Under the pieces are notes generated by a model. It did not search any database and had not been told where the DNA came from. It worked only from the letters and a program-made list of their open reading frames with translations. A stretch of DNA of 64,000 nucleotides from Iris pallida (Eukaryota > Streptophyta > Magnoliopsida > Asparagales > Iridaceae): contig JANAVB010031417.1 in the NCBI GenBank assembly GCA_029216955.1, positions 16,964,867 to 17,028,866 on the forward strand. Reading direction: 5' to 3'. This document shows positions 1-13,125 of this stretch, in pieces; the first letter of the stretch is position 1, and each line of letters starts with the position of its first letter. Both the position numbers and the translations under genes were made by a program.

Positions 1-302
1 ATATCATCATATCTATGCGGAAGTCTCTCGAGCATGCGAATGTTATCGCACTTATCTGATTGATTAGGCCGGTGCTCTGAGAGGTTGAGTTATATACTCA
101 TGAGTATTTAAAAGAAAAATTAAATAAATAAACATTTTAACACTTGTTGAAACACGTTAAAATGTCCAGCATTATATATTACAAAAAATAAATTAGCATC
201 CTTTGACAAGTCTGAATACTAAGCAGACGATGATTTCTTTTTCCCTTAGAAAACATCAAATGGCTTTCAATTGGGTAACTGATGGGAATAACAGGGGAGA
301 AG
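1..302. other. Intergenic DNA, no gene seen
   Basis: AT-rich sequence with no convincing reading frame, RNA gene or repeat that I can identify. It ends at the left flank of a MITE. Confidence 0.5.
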
Positions 303-513
303 GAGTCTATTTTTGTTCACCCACCAAAACTAGAATGTTTGTTCACCCTCTAATAGAAGATTAACCTGTGTCAAATTCACTCAACATAAATTACTTTGGA
401 AGTGATTTTGTAAACATTCAAAGTTGTTTTGACTAAAAAATTTAACACGTGTCAATCTTCTATTGGAGGGTGAACAAACACCCTAATTTTGGTGGGTGAA
501 CAAAAATGGACTC
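303..513. mobile_element. MITE with about 60-bp terminal inverted repeats
   Basis: The two ends are near-perfect inverted copies over about 60 bp. The left arm begins GAGTCTATTTTTGTTCACCC and the right arm ends in the complement with one early mismatch. The spacer is short and non-coding. The flanks carry similar purine-rich strings (near 294-302 and 514-523) that could be an imperfect 9-10 bp target duplication. Long TIRs with such a duplication would suggest a Mutator-type MITE, but the family is an inference. Confidence 0.8.
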
Positions 514-792
514 AGGGAGAGAAGGGTTAGCAGATATGCTAGTTTTGGTATATCAAATCAGTTCTCTTTTATAAAAATATAGATTCTATTAAAAAAAATT
601 ATTATTTTTTATACAATCAGTGGGATCTGTATTTATATAAATAAAAGGAGTGAGTGAGTTGGTACATAAAAAATGGGAACAACGGATCTGTTATTTTTTT
701 TAGAAGCATGCCAAATCTTCGAAGTTATAATAAAACTGGAACAACCAAAAGTTTCCTCAATATCATTAATATATACTACTTTGAAACACCAG

Positions 793-880
793 CCGACCTT
801 AGCTCAGTTGGTAGAGCGGAGGACTGTAGTGATCACATCAGTTAATCCTTAGGTCGCTGGTTCGAATCCGGCAGGTCGGA
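793..880 (+). tRNA. tRNA-Tyr (GUA) with intron
   Basis: A complete nuclear tRNA-Tyr. The acceptor stem CCGACCT pairs with AGGTCGG, the D arm contains AGCTCAGTTGGTAGAGC, the anticodon GTA lies at 826-828 and the T arm contains GGTTCGAATCC. A 15-nt intron (about 830-844) sits one base 3' of the anticodon, the normal place for the intron of plant tRNA-Tyr. The run of T at 882-890 directly after the gene is a Pol III terminator. The gene looks functional. Confidence 0.95.
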
Positions 881-890
881 ATTTTTTTTT

Positions 891-2020
891 ATTTTTTAGA
901 AAAAATGTATTTAAAACATTCAATTTTAAATTTTGAATATATTTTTATTAATAATGTATTTAATAAAAACACCGTACAAGTAATGAGACTAGAATATCAA
1001 AATTCCATTATTTATGTTTGGCATGGAGTTGAAAATGAATTAATGGCTTTCAGAAATTCCTAAAAAAAAGTTGATCGGTAATACGTATACAAAGCAGCAA
1101 TAACCATATTCAAAGTAATTTTTTTCATCAATGCAAACAACGACACGGGTTCAGTTTAAATGCCATTAACACAAATCAAACATCATTTCGTCTCGATTAA
1201 ATGTTATTCTGGATAATTGTTCCAAATTCTCTAATGAGAAAGTCATCAGGGTTAATTTTGAATTTGGTTTGTAGCTCCCAATAATATAATGTACTTCTCA
1301 GCTACTCGTAGTCAAAAGGACAAGGGCTTAAGTTTATTTTCACAGTGAATGTGATAAAATTATTTATCCAAGAAATGTCCGTAATAAAGAAATACCTAGA
1401 AGATATAGGGGTAATATTGAATAACCTCAGGTTTTTCTAAAACATCGTGCTTCATTATCAAAACTAGTGCTTTATTATCAAAACTAGTAAATGCATGTGC
1501 TTTGCACGTATAAAAACGTATAATAAGAATATTATTCAATTATAGTCAAATATTTTTTCTAGCTCATGTGGCTAAGGTTGGAGGTATTCTTCTTGTTTGG
1601 TTGAGTTTGATTTCCCATGTTTAATATATATAACAAATTTAAACTTTTTTCAACATTTTTTTACATAATTAAAAAAAATTCAAATAAAATGTACCATGAT
1701 ATACATATGGCTTAGACGACTCACTTTTGAGCCGTTTTCAAGCCTCATTATATAGTAGAAAGCCTCATTATACAATAGAAGATATGCATCAAGCATAACT
1801 GTTGGAATTTTTGAATCCAAACCACATATTATACCAATAACATAGTTGACTGTTACAATCAAGAAAAGCTCAAGAAATGGTACAAAGAATTAATATGCTT
1901 ATCACTTTTACTGAAACTAAATGTATTGTCAGAAGAATGATCCACCAGCAATCACTCCACATGAGACTGTAACCAAAAGTAAAGAATTGCTCACATATAA
2001 CACTTCTCTCTCTCTATATA
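891..2020. other. Intergenic DNA
   Basis: AT-rich DNA between the tRNA gene and the 3' end of the methyltransferase gene. Around 1455-1515 a short repeated string (CAAAACTAGT) and the word GCATGTGCTTTGCACGT resemble an end of a common dispersed plant repeat, but too little is left to classify it. A TC/TA microsatellite lies at about 2007-2030. No gene is visible. Confidence 0.45.
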
Positions 2021-2042
2021 TATATATACTTCAGCTTTGAGC

Positions 2043-2048
2043 TTTATT
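2043..2048 (-). promoter_or_regulatory. Probable poly(A) signal of the QUA2-like gene
   Basis: AATAAA on the minus strand, about 250 nt past the stop codon at 2299-2301. It would give a 3' UTR of roughly 270 nt. Confidence 0.5.
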
Positions 2049-2298
2049 TGATAACATTCTCCACAATCTAAGTGACTTGATGGCTTCATATCTGTATCCT
2101 TAGTTGCCGAGCTTTAGGTGTACTAATCTAACCTATAATCTCAGAGTCTTGACTTCGAATAATTACAGTTCCCTGTGGAGACCTTGGGTTCCATAGGAGA
2201 AAGGAAGATATTATACATTGTAGAATCTTCTTCTTGACTTCTTCTCATCTTGTCTCTACTGTTCTATAACTTGAAAATTCCCTGTGGAAACCTTGGTT

Positions 2299-2454
2299 TT
2301 ATAGTTGTTTCCTGAAGAAGGGCTTTTGACATAGCAGGAACTTCTCGTCGTTGTTGCCATCTATCGCAATCATCCTTGCATCCCATTTAAGTCGCGCAGA
2401 AACTGACCTGGCTGCTTCAATAAGAGTAGTTGCATCTCGGAGAATTACCCAGCC
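2299..2454 (-). CDS. QUA2: QUA2-like exon 8 (last)
   Basis: 156 nt including the stop, residues 620-670. It encodes [18 protein letters not shown], then [10 protein letters not shown] and [13 protein letters not shown]. The acceptor is CCATGCAG. It lies 3.6 kb from exon 7 and would be missed by a short-intron gene finder. Confidence 0.9.
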   Translation of the reverse strand, partial: GWVILRDATTLIEAARSVSARLKWDARMIAIDGNNDEKFLLCQKPFFRKQL

Positions 2455-3525
2455 CTGCATGGATGATCTTAGTTATTAGATAAAGGCAGCAAGTCACAAG
2501 AATACAACAGCAACAGCAAAGCCATTATCAACAAGAAGTCACAAGAATACTGCAACAAAAAGTATAAGCGGCAACAAAAGTTGTCTAAGCTATTGTGGAA
2601 AGCCATAATAATTTATCCCCAAGTTTACTCGGGCGCCTTTTAACACGAACAGACAACAGAATTTTCCAAGGTAACGTTACTCTTGCCTTCTTGGGTATCA
2701 ACCAAAGCATTCCTAGTCAAGCAAGATTTGAAGGAGAGATGAGCTTAACTATGCTCAGTCCCACCTGTTTCAAGTTTCAAACAATACACCAGTTTGAGCT
2801 TGATATACTTGCTAAAAAAGTTATTACACAGGAGACAATATGTTCAGGACAAAATCCGTAAATACGATGTTCCCTTTGCAAACTCTTACGAAGAGTTGAA
2901 CACTAGATCAGCCACCTGATGTTATGCAGGACAAGCATCATACAATGTGATGAACTGTCCGCAAGGGCTATCCACTTCAGGAAATACTTAATCAGACATC
3001 TTATCTGTCTGCCTGAGTATGAACCAGTCCTTTTATGATTCAATATAATGTATGATCCAGAGTAACTGCAAGATCTAGAGTAAGATCTCTGCAATGTGTT
3101 TGCTAGTCGAAACTTAAAAAGACAGTGACATACAAAAGGGGGGCTTCAAAAGAGTACTGTAGTTTAATTTGGATAACTAAAATACCAGTATATATAGCAT
3201 GCATACTCTGTCGGGATGATGGCAAAAAGGTTGACGATGTCACTATGTCAATCTCTGTGCTCTCAATTGGGAAAAAAGTTATTACACGTTTGGAAATGAT
3301 GAGTTCATGTACTTGTCCATCTTATTGCATTTGGAAGATGATAGTTCACAGCTTTACTATGCATCTAAATGCAATCAGTGCTTCACTGATGCCCATCAAT
3401 TCTGTCAATGAAATTTTTTTCATTAAGAGGGTGACATATTTGGGAGAAATTAGCCGCACGGAAAGAATTTTACCAAAATTCCGTGTACACAGAGAAGTCA
3501 TCAATCGGTTTGGCACATTTTGTAC

Positions 3526-3561
<36 letters not shown>

Positions 3562-6500
3562 GCAACAGTCGGATTTTCGACGGTTGACTCTGGCACCCCA
3601 TCCACACCTATAAATAGGGAACGAGGGAAGAGGCGGCAACAATTAGAAAGAGAAGAAGAGAGGGGGAAAAGAGGGAAGAAGAAGAAGAAGAAGAAGAAGC
3701 AGCAGCAACCAGTAACAAGTTGGTAGCATTTTAATTTTATAGGTTAGTTGGATTTTATTTTTATTTATTTAGAAGAAGATTAGCTTTTATAGTTTAATTT
3801 CATTTATTTATATAGCCTCTAATCCTAACCCTAACCCAGCCTAAAACATTAACCCCAATTCTTAAACCCTAACCCTAACACTAAACTCCTAAAACCATAA
3901 CCCTAAAATCCTAAAACCTTAACCCTAATTCTTAAACCCTAACCCTAATGTTAAAATTCCCAAACATTAACCCTAAATTTGAAACCGTAATCCTAGTTCT
4001 GAAACCCTAAATCCCTAAAACTCTAAGCCTCATCCTAACCATAACCCTATCCTAAAATCCTAACCCTAATTCTTAAACCCTAAAACCTGAACCCTAATTC
4101 TTAAACACTAACCCTAATCCTAACCATAAACCTAACCCTAACCATAAAATCATAAAACCCTCTTAAAACCATAACCCTAAAACCTTAATCCCGAAATCCT
4201 AAGTAATCCTAAGACCCTAACCCTAAGATCATAGAACCCTAACCTACCTTAAATGGTGACGTCGGTCATTTTACAAATGTTTGGCCAAAATAATGGACGT
4301 ATTCCAGGTAGGTCCACTACTGACGTCATTATTTAGCAACATGAAACCCACATATCTAGTTTTGATATTTTTTGGACATGTATATTTTTCTAAATTTTTA
4401 TTGTGTTTGTTATATGATTATATAATTTTCACATATCTAGCAGTAACAAAATATACATATTATATATATATATACCTATACGATTATAGTGACAACCATA
4501 CGATTGTGAAGCATAGTCGTGGCGGCACCTTAATAATAAACAAGTATAGAAAAAATGTACCTTAATATAAATTTATATCGGATAAAACAATCGATAATTA
4601 GATTGCATAAATGATCTAACATAGTATTCCGGTAAGCTAAAAGAAATTGGGTTAAACCTCATTCGTAAGATAACTCATTTAGTGTATCTTATGAGCATAA
4701 TATTCTTAGGAATTGTTTCAAGCGAATGGAGATTGTAGAGCTTCTAAATGAAGAGTTTCTGGAGAGCTACTAGAGATGAGCTACTGGAGAAGTATGTAGA
4801 GAAGAGATTGTAGAAGAAAAGAATGTAGAATGGTTTGAAAGCTTCTACCCCCTTCAATTTATAGGATGTGCAAAAATCTAACCGTTATGATCTAAACGGA
4901 CGAAAATTTGACCGTTGCATAATTAAAAAAAAAACTGCACAAAATGTGCCAGACCGATTAGCTGACTTCTCTCTATATAGGAAATTTTAGTAAAATTTTC
5001 TCCTTGCAACTAATTTCTCTTAAATCTGAAAATTTTGGTAAAATTCTCTCACTATGGCTAATTTCTCATAAATATATCACCCTCTAAATTTTTTTCCGTT
5101 CTGTCAATTGCTTCCTAGCATAGATCTCATGTCCGACTTAAATTGGTTAAGAATGTTGGCGGAAAAATTAGATCTTAATGTTTATTCAAGATACTTAGAC
5201 ATTTCTAACACATAATGGCTTGATCTTTATCCAAGATGCTCATTCATCCTTCCATTCAAGTTGTCATCTATTATAAGTGCAAAAAATATTTAAATGATGT
5301 GTCCCATCAAGCAATTCAGGTGTAATGAAATTGGTTATATTAGAGGTCTTGAGGTCGATTCCAAACTTGCATCATGAGATTGAGATTCACTTGCTTATGG
5401 ACCATCAAGCTTATTAAAAGCTAAACAGAGGAACATGAAAGGTTCATGGAGGTGTAAGATGTATTTCTAAACGGAAACCTTAGTAGATCATATAATTCTA
5501 AAAACGGTAGCATAAGATTGAGTTGGCAAAAATGAAGCAAGTAAACATGTTTCAATTTCATATATTCACTATTCTGAGCTCCATTTTCAGGTCCAACCTT
5601 GTTGCATCTATAATTAATGTAATTTTCTGGGAGAAATATATAGTCAAATGAGAGCTATTCAGAAACTGTTTGTCCTTTTGATAATTCTTGGGGAATTCTA
5701 TATAGGATATTCTAAACGTATCCGCTCAGTTTTTAAAAATGTACTAAGCTGTTGGTGTTCTCCCCGTTTATGTGTATTTATGTTCTGAATCTTCTGAACA
5801 ATCACTGTCAAATCAATTATAGTATCTAAATCTCGAATTAACAGATCTTATCATTCTTGGTCCACTAAGAATTATACATCAAGGTCTCCAGTACCAAGGT
5901 TATTGTTCAGCTTCATTATAGTAATAGAAGAAAAGTTATTTTGTGTAAGGATTTGAATTGAATGTAATGGGATGTGAAACATAAAGCTGGGAAGTAGTAG
6001 TGAGACAGAAAATTGAGGTCATGACTTTATAAGAAGTATTAGCGTACCTCTGGTCGTAGAATGCGATCTACGTCCGCAAGTATATCTAGAGTGGAACACC
6101 TGTGCTGGTGATGAGTCATTAGTGATAGCAGTCCATCAGCATGCACCATATCATAAGTTCTTGGAAATGTTGGAAATGCTTCACACCTGATCAAATTGGA
6201 ATTTATTCATATTGGATGAAGGCATTACATATTCACTAGAAGAGCATACTCAACACAAGTAAACAAAATAACAAACTATTGGTTTAAGAACTGAATCTTA
6301 AATGCACTATGAGAGAAACATATGGTCGTAAAGCTACAAATCTAGGGAAATGTCACATCCTTGGAAGAAAATACCACATATATAACAAGGAAATACTATC
6401 TAACTGGGATTCACTACAAATGAACAGTGGATTACAGAAGTTTCAGACATCAAGAAAAAATATTTACCAACAACAGAACTGAGCAAATTAAGTCAAAATT

Positions 6501-9500
6501 AAAAAGCACAATTGGCACCTTTGTAGATATAATAAGGAAAAACATATGGTAGTGTCCAGGCTTAACTTAAGATGGGTAGATAAGTTAAATTGAACAGTGT
6601 CTTCTATCATTTGATATAGTGGGTTACTCAACAGATAAACATTTGCTGCAACTTGAAAATGAGAACAGCTTGCTGCAACTTGAAAACAAAAGCTTTACCA
6701 TCTAAAACAGCAGGTAGGACTAGAAATTGTGCACTGGCAACTGAGAAGCTGTCGGGGGGCTAACCAGCACAACAATAATGTGATAAACTTTAATTGGAAG
6801 GGATACGAACACATTTTCTAAGGTTGCATCATGCCTAATCCTCCGGGGTAATGGGGTATATCTCATTACCTCTATTACGACAAAGAACAAGCTCATCATT
6901 CAACTTATACATGAATCATAAGTAGGAATTTCTGAAAGCCGAGAAGTGTTATAGGGCGAGGGGCCTAGCATACTTCCCGGAATAGCTATCTAAAGTACCC
7001 AAGCCAAGGGCAAGTTTCTTTTTCCTATGAATCCCTCAAATCTGATTGAATGCCCATCTTTAGAAAGCGTTTACCCTGCAGCTAGGAAGAAAGGAGGACT
7101 GATTGACAGAGGGATGAAACATATATTAGATAGATTACCCAGAAGAGCAGGAGGAATCAGTGAGAATCAACTACTGGTGATAGGTTTTGCAGGAAATGAA
7201 TCACTAGTAGCAGGGACAAGCTTCTGACAAATGAAGCACAGGAGTTGAAAATATTATGAGTGCTTAGGCTGACCATAGTCTTTTAAATATCTGCTTGTGA
7301 GTATGGCAGGAACGGCGTCTGTATACAGATTGAAGGACAATGAACTGCTTGCTGGTAGAGGTGGCTCAGGTGGGTGTGTATTAAGCCCATACATTTTAGT
7401 TATATATAAGCATCACTTACAGCAACCAACCCAACTTGACCCCCCAACAGCACACTTTTCTATGGAATTGAATATAATATAAGGAAGTTTTGTGGAGCTG
7501 AACATTCAAAAGTTTGTACTCACCAATCATGTTGAACACCAACAAATCCCCTATCAAGGATGAGAGGGAGATAGTTTGGCCCAATTGTGGGAACCACATT
7601 CATGACCCACACAGATTTTCCTGCGTCTAATAACGCAGCATTGAATCCACCAAAATGAGCATTCATGTCGAGCACATTCCTGAGCATATTATATGGTGGA
7701 GAGGGATCCTCATCACCAGGCCTCTTTGGGTGATCAGAAAATATCAGAGGCGAAAGAAGAGACCAATAGTTACGAACTGCCGAGTTCCACTTGAAGGCAT
7801 CCTCTGCCAAGTCCTCGGAGTGTAGACCTGATGAAAGAAATCAATATCAATAAGACAGAGGGTAATCTCCAGAAAACATAAGAATGTCCTCCTGGAAATT
7901 AGATTAGAGAAAGGTCATTAGTAGTTTTCTCAATCATATAAGTTACCATATATATCAAGTTCAGTTGAGTTCATATTAGCCCGAGAAGGCCAAGGTGTCC
8001 TATCTTCAATGGAAATCCATCGTTTGCTTCTGAGCCCCCCTATGCAAGGATTAAGTGGCTGGTAATATGGAGTTTCAGAGTCGTGGCTCTTACCACATAA
8101 TGAAGGACCAGATTTACTGTAGAAAGAATACACATATATCATGGACAATCCACTTATTATAATAAGCTGCTGTTCAAATGCTAAGTTCAGAATTTATACC
8201 GAGAACTGTAGCATTTCTTTTTAGCAGTCTTTTTCCACACAATTGTTTCTTCTTGCTGTGATAACATGTCCCAGCAGAGGTTCTCAGCAAAATCACGAAT
8301 TTGCGTCCACTTCTTCTGAATTTCTTTGTCACGAAGAGACCTGTGAGAATTCATAGGTGAAGTCCACACAAAGTATCCCCCGGGTCTTAAAAGTCTGTCA
8401 ACTTCAACCAGGAATATACCCTCTGCAATATTATGCAATAGAAATGTAAGTCCTTAATATATCAATAATAACATGGCCTAACAAGTAGAAGTAAAATGTT
8501 GAGCACGTTCTACAGTAAATAAGCTGAGATAACCATGTGACAGGTTAACAGGAAATAGAAATATTTACTATGCCATGGTGGTTTCACAATTGAATCTATC
8601 CTGATCTCCAAATAGGTAAACAAATAGTTCAATTTTCATGCATTAAATAGAAAGAAATGTAAAGATTATTTCATTTCAAACACCATTCTTATATAGTTCA
8701 TGATCCTCCAAAGTCTGCATAAACTCATCAGTATGATTAACAGTTCCGACATACGATATTTCCTTAACTTTATGTCTTATCTTGCTTAGGACATCAATTG
8801 AACTATCAAAAGAGGCATTCTTGTTGAGTTCTGCTGAGAATGTTGTTAAAGACCCTGTCACTGCACGATAGAGTTTTAGTCAGGTTGAAGATAATATATT
8901 TATATTATTCACCATGCTCCCCCACGTTGAAGAACCATTTTATTGGTGGAGAGATGGATCCACGTATCAGTTTAATGTTTGTAAAATCCTCTCATAATGT
9001 ATGCCATAGTGATTTAACATGGATTGCTCTACAATGTTAGAGTAAGAGAGGGATTTGGAAAAACTCAAACCAATGATGATTCCATTAAGCTCGAGGCCAA
9101 ACTATTTCAAAGAAAACTATATAGAAATAAAGACAAAAGTGGACAACTATACAATGACTAGCATAACAACTGTACAATAGCTAGAAAGAGGCATAACTAG
9201 TGACATCATTAGAGGTACTACTATTCTATGTGTTTCTTGGCGACTGTCTGATATGTTGGAATTTCAAGAAACGTGACATCACAGAAGCTGAGTATCATAC
9301 TATGGCTGCCATTACTGTAGATATTACATGGCTGCATTGCTTTCTCACTGACTTAGCGGTCTCTATTTCCATAGCCACTCCTTTAAATGTGATAATACTA
9401 ATGTCGTTCAAAATAATAGCAAATTAGATCATGAGTGCACGAAGCATATTGAGATTGAGTGACTCTTTGTAAGGCACCATTATCTCGTTGAGGCAATCTC

Positions 9501-11940
9501 TCTTCTCATTGTTACTTCTCTTCCCAAGGAACACAAGAGTGCAATGACATTTGTTTCTGCTCATTACACTTTGTTGGTTGACCCATCGTGATTTAAGGAG
9601 GTCTTTAAGCAGGGCCGGCCCTGGCCCAGGACAGCCAGTGCGACCGACCAGGGCCACGGATCGTGAGGGTCCAAAAAAATTAGGATAAATATGTTAATTA
9701 TTTTGTATCTAAAACAGAACTAATAAGTATCATGGGCCCTCTTTAGCACAAAGTTATTGTGGTGTAGTGGTTAGTATGTTAGACCTTTTTACTAAAGGTC
9801 CTTGGTTCAACTCTTGTTAGTAACTTTTTTTGTATTTTAGTTTTTAATATTTTTTGTATTATGTATGGGGACCCTATTTTGGAAGTTCGTTTCGGACCCC
9901 CATAAGCTCAGGGCCGGCCCGGTCTTTAAGTATGATGTCCTAATGATGTCACTAGTTATACCTCTAGCTAACTATTGTATAGTTGTCGTGCTTATTGTAT
10001 AATTATCATGCTAGCTATTGTATAGTTGTCCACTTTTATCTTTAGTTTTTATAATTTGTTATTTATTTATAATATTTTGGCCTTGAATGGAATCATATTT
10101 TATTTGGGTTTTACCACATCTCTCTCTTACTCTAATCAAGAACCATATCATCATTCAGTCGATGGTGTCATGTTTTGGTACTTGTTATCTGTTAAAAATA
10201 GTGTCATTGCATGGTTTCCATCCTTATATATTCTCTTTAGGCCCTAGCTAGTCTACCATGTAAAGATTGCTATATATATAGTTAGCCTTGAACCTAATGG
10301 ATACACAATCCCTGATTTGGGTTTTTCCCAAATCCCTCTCTCATAATCTAACAAGGCAAAAGAGCTTTAGCTCTTTACCTTCCACTAAAATTTCCATACC
10401 CAACCGTAACCCTATCTAAACCTCATCCACCCCACTCGGCCGCCTTTGCTCAGCTATCTACCTGGCCACCTTCCGCCTCTACAATCCCAGCCGCCAACCT
10501 GCCTCGACCAGTTCCCGGTAGTATTCACGACTGCTCCTCCAACCACTACCTACTCGGAGTTCTCTCATATCCCAACTATATCAACTACTCGGACTCGCGC
10601 CAATTTCCAAGTGAATATAAGACCTCACTGGGTAAGTGATGTCTACTTCCTTTCATGGTTCACAATATCGGCCGATACTGATACCAAAACCACTGAAACT
10701 GCCTAGAACGACCGATTCAAAACACTGAAACCCCTCGAAACTGCCACTATTGATATTCATAACAAGGGTTCTATACGCTAATGTGAACCTTGATTCGTCT
10801 AAGTGACAGGCTGACAGCATATTATCTTTCACCAATGATGGACTACAACACTATGAGTCTATTTAACTCATCAAAAGAAAATATAGTATGGTCTTGCTTG
10901 TACTTGACCTTATAACTTTAATTCAACCGAACTGTTATACTAGATACTACAAGCCCAGAACAGGTTTCTCGTTATACCCTAATTGGTTTCTATCAGAACA
11001 AAATCATAACAATGAGAAACAAGCCTTTGTAATATAATAAGTCGGTCATGTAAATTATTCTTAGAACAACCATGCTTTTTGTTAGTTCTAGAAGCCAGAT
11101 ATTCCAAATCACCTCGTACAATTTGATCTATTTTGCACAGCTTTGACCTGTTCTTCTCATGAAGACCTCTTCTTATTGTTTATTCTATATGTCATTACAA
11201 TTTGGTTTAGTTATATTGCACTTAAACATCAAGAAGAACAATACTCTACTTTCTACAATCATCTTTGCTCCGTCTCAGGAATTGAATCGTTATCTTTAAA
11301 ACACTTAGTTGATGTCCTTCATTCGTCTTGACAACAGTTGAACTCATACAGTATTGTAGATCGTACTACCATTTTTTTTTGTCAGTGTATTGTCCATATA
11401 CAATTCTGTTATAAAATCCCAAAATCATTCATAAGTAGGAAAAAATTCACACTACTTTAGCGTTGTCAATTGCCATCAATTGACATCAACCTATAATTTC
11501 AAAGAGTGTTGCCAATGATAAGAAAATACCCATTAAATCATGATCAATCTATGTAAAAAAACAAACTTTAGTTCTCGAGCTGACACATGATTCACATTTC
11601 AGCTCCAATATACAGGCCATACTTCAGTTAAGAAAGATAACGTGATGCAGATAATTGGATAATATGCCTGCTTCTGTCAGTATTACAAAACATAACTGTG
11701 TTGTGTACATCTTTTATTGTCAAGTTCTGTTTCCACACTAACATAGGTTACTTGAACCAGAACCTGAAGAAGTTGTCAGATAAAATATTAGTTCTATAGT
11801 CAAGGTTGTAAAAGGCGTTAGTCGGGCGGGCACCGGGCGCCTAGCCCGCCTAGGCAGCCGCGGTTCCCAAAAATACTGAAAATTGCAAAGAAAAAAAAAT
11901 TGTAAAACCCAAAAACATGCATAGTTGGGGATTTTTTTTT

Positions 11941-12005
<65 letters not shown>

Positions 12006-13084
12006 TAGGTGGGCGCCTAGGCGGCCATCGTGCCGGCACCAGGCGCCGCCTAGGCCGATTTTTAGAACAGTGTCTATAGTTCATTTAATGTATATTTTGT
12101 TAAGCCAGTTTCTTGTCAGTAGACTTAAGGTATACAAATTGATTGGTCAGAAAATAGAATCTTCATAACAAGCATATGCATAGCTACCCAAATTGAAGTT
12201 TTAGCTAGTTTTATTCATTTTGTAAAGAATCTAAACTTTAGTAGATATCACATAATAGACATACATGTAGACATTAAATAGTTTTACGTAATAGCAGATA
12301 AATCATGTATACTAAAAGGAAAATTATCAATGCTACCTTTGAATGAGAGGAAAATGCAAAAAAAAAAAAAATGGATCTACCAAAAAATAAAATTTGCCAG
12401 GGCTCATAATTACGTGAAAAACTCCATTTACGAAATTGGTTTACCACATTTGTTATTCATGTAACAATTAGAAGAGGAGACAAAAAATGTTGTTGATTAC
12501 AAAAACCTTTTTTTAGATAAGGCCGGTCATGACCGTAGTCCTGGACTACTACTAGCACCAAAATCACCTCCCATTCCCATTTTTATTTTGACCGACATGG
12601 GATTCGAACCCACTCCTCTCCCTTACTAGTGTTACCACAACACCAAGCCTTGGTGGTAAAAAACCTAAATGTTAAAGAAATACTATCATTAAATACGCAC
12701 CATTCTTCTCCCAGTCGATTCCACACCTTGCACAATGAACCATGTCGAATGAGAGGTATGGGAAGGGCAAGTGCTTTGATGTAAATTTGCCAATCATAGC
12801 AGGAAGGCCTCTCTCAAGCGTGAGTTGAACTTGACTACCTGAAGCCTCATAGTCTGCTATGCACATAGTTAGAAGATGCTTTGAGAAAAGATGTGCTCCC
12901 AAGCTACCAAAACCACACCCTATGTCAAGGACAAGCCTGACCTGCATTGTTAGGATCAAAAACAAATCAACAGCAGTATCTTGATAGATACTATAATGAA
13001 CAATTGGGTGCTTTCAGAAGAAATAATCTTTTATAGCTAAGCAAGAAACACAAAATTATGATGTAAAAGAGGAAAGAGGGGAAA

Positions 13085-13125
<41 letters not shown>

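Larger units (their letters stand above)
9034..10345. mobile_element. Decayed Ty1/copia fragment with inverted LTR-like arms
   Basis: The sense strand at about 9212-9380 encodes the RNase H tail of a copia polyprotein ([26 protein letters not shown]), with a continuation to about 9600 and a broken frame. The arms at 9034-9211 and 9935-10140 are inverted copies of each other (for example GTGGACAACTATACAATG against its complement). They end in TGTTAG.../...CTAACA-like LTR termini. A further LTR-like end lies at about 10260-10345. It sits in intron 3. An inverted LTR arrangement suggests a rearranged or nested insertion. Confidence 0.65.

Noticed and set aside
7027..7227. 66-codon plus-strand frame in intron 6
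   Set aside because: No recognised similarity, opposite to the host gene, and of a length expected by chance.
11943..12004. 33 T followed by 29 G, and 40 G at 13085-13124
   Set aside because: I considered a G-quadruplex or functional tract, but homopolymers of this length are error-prone in sequencing and assembly, so I give them no biological weight. Read-level support would be needed.
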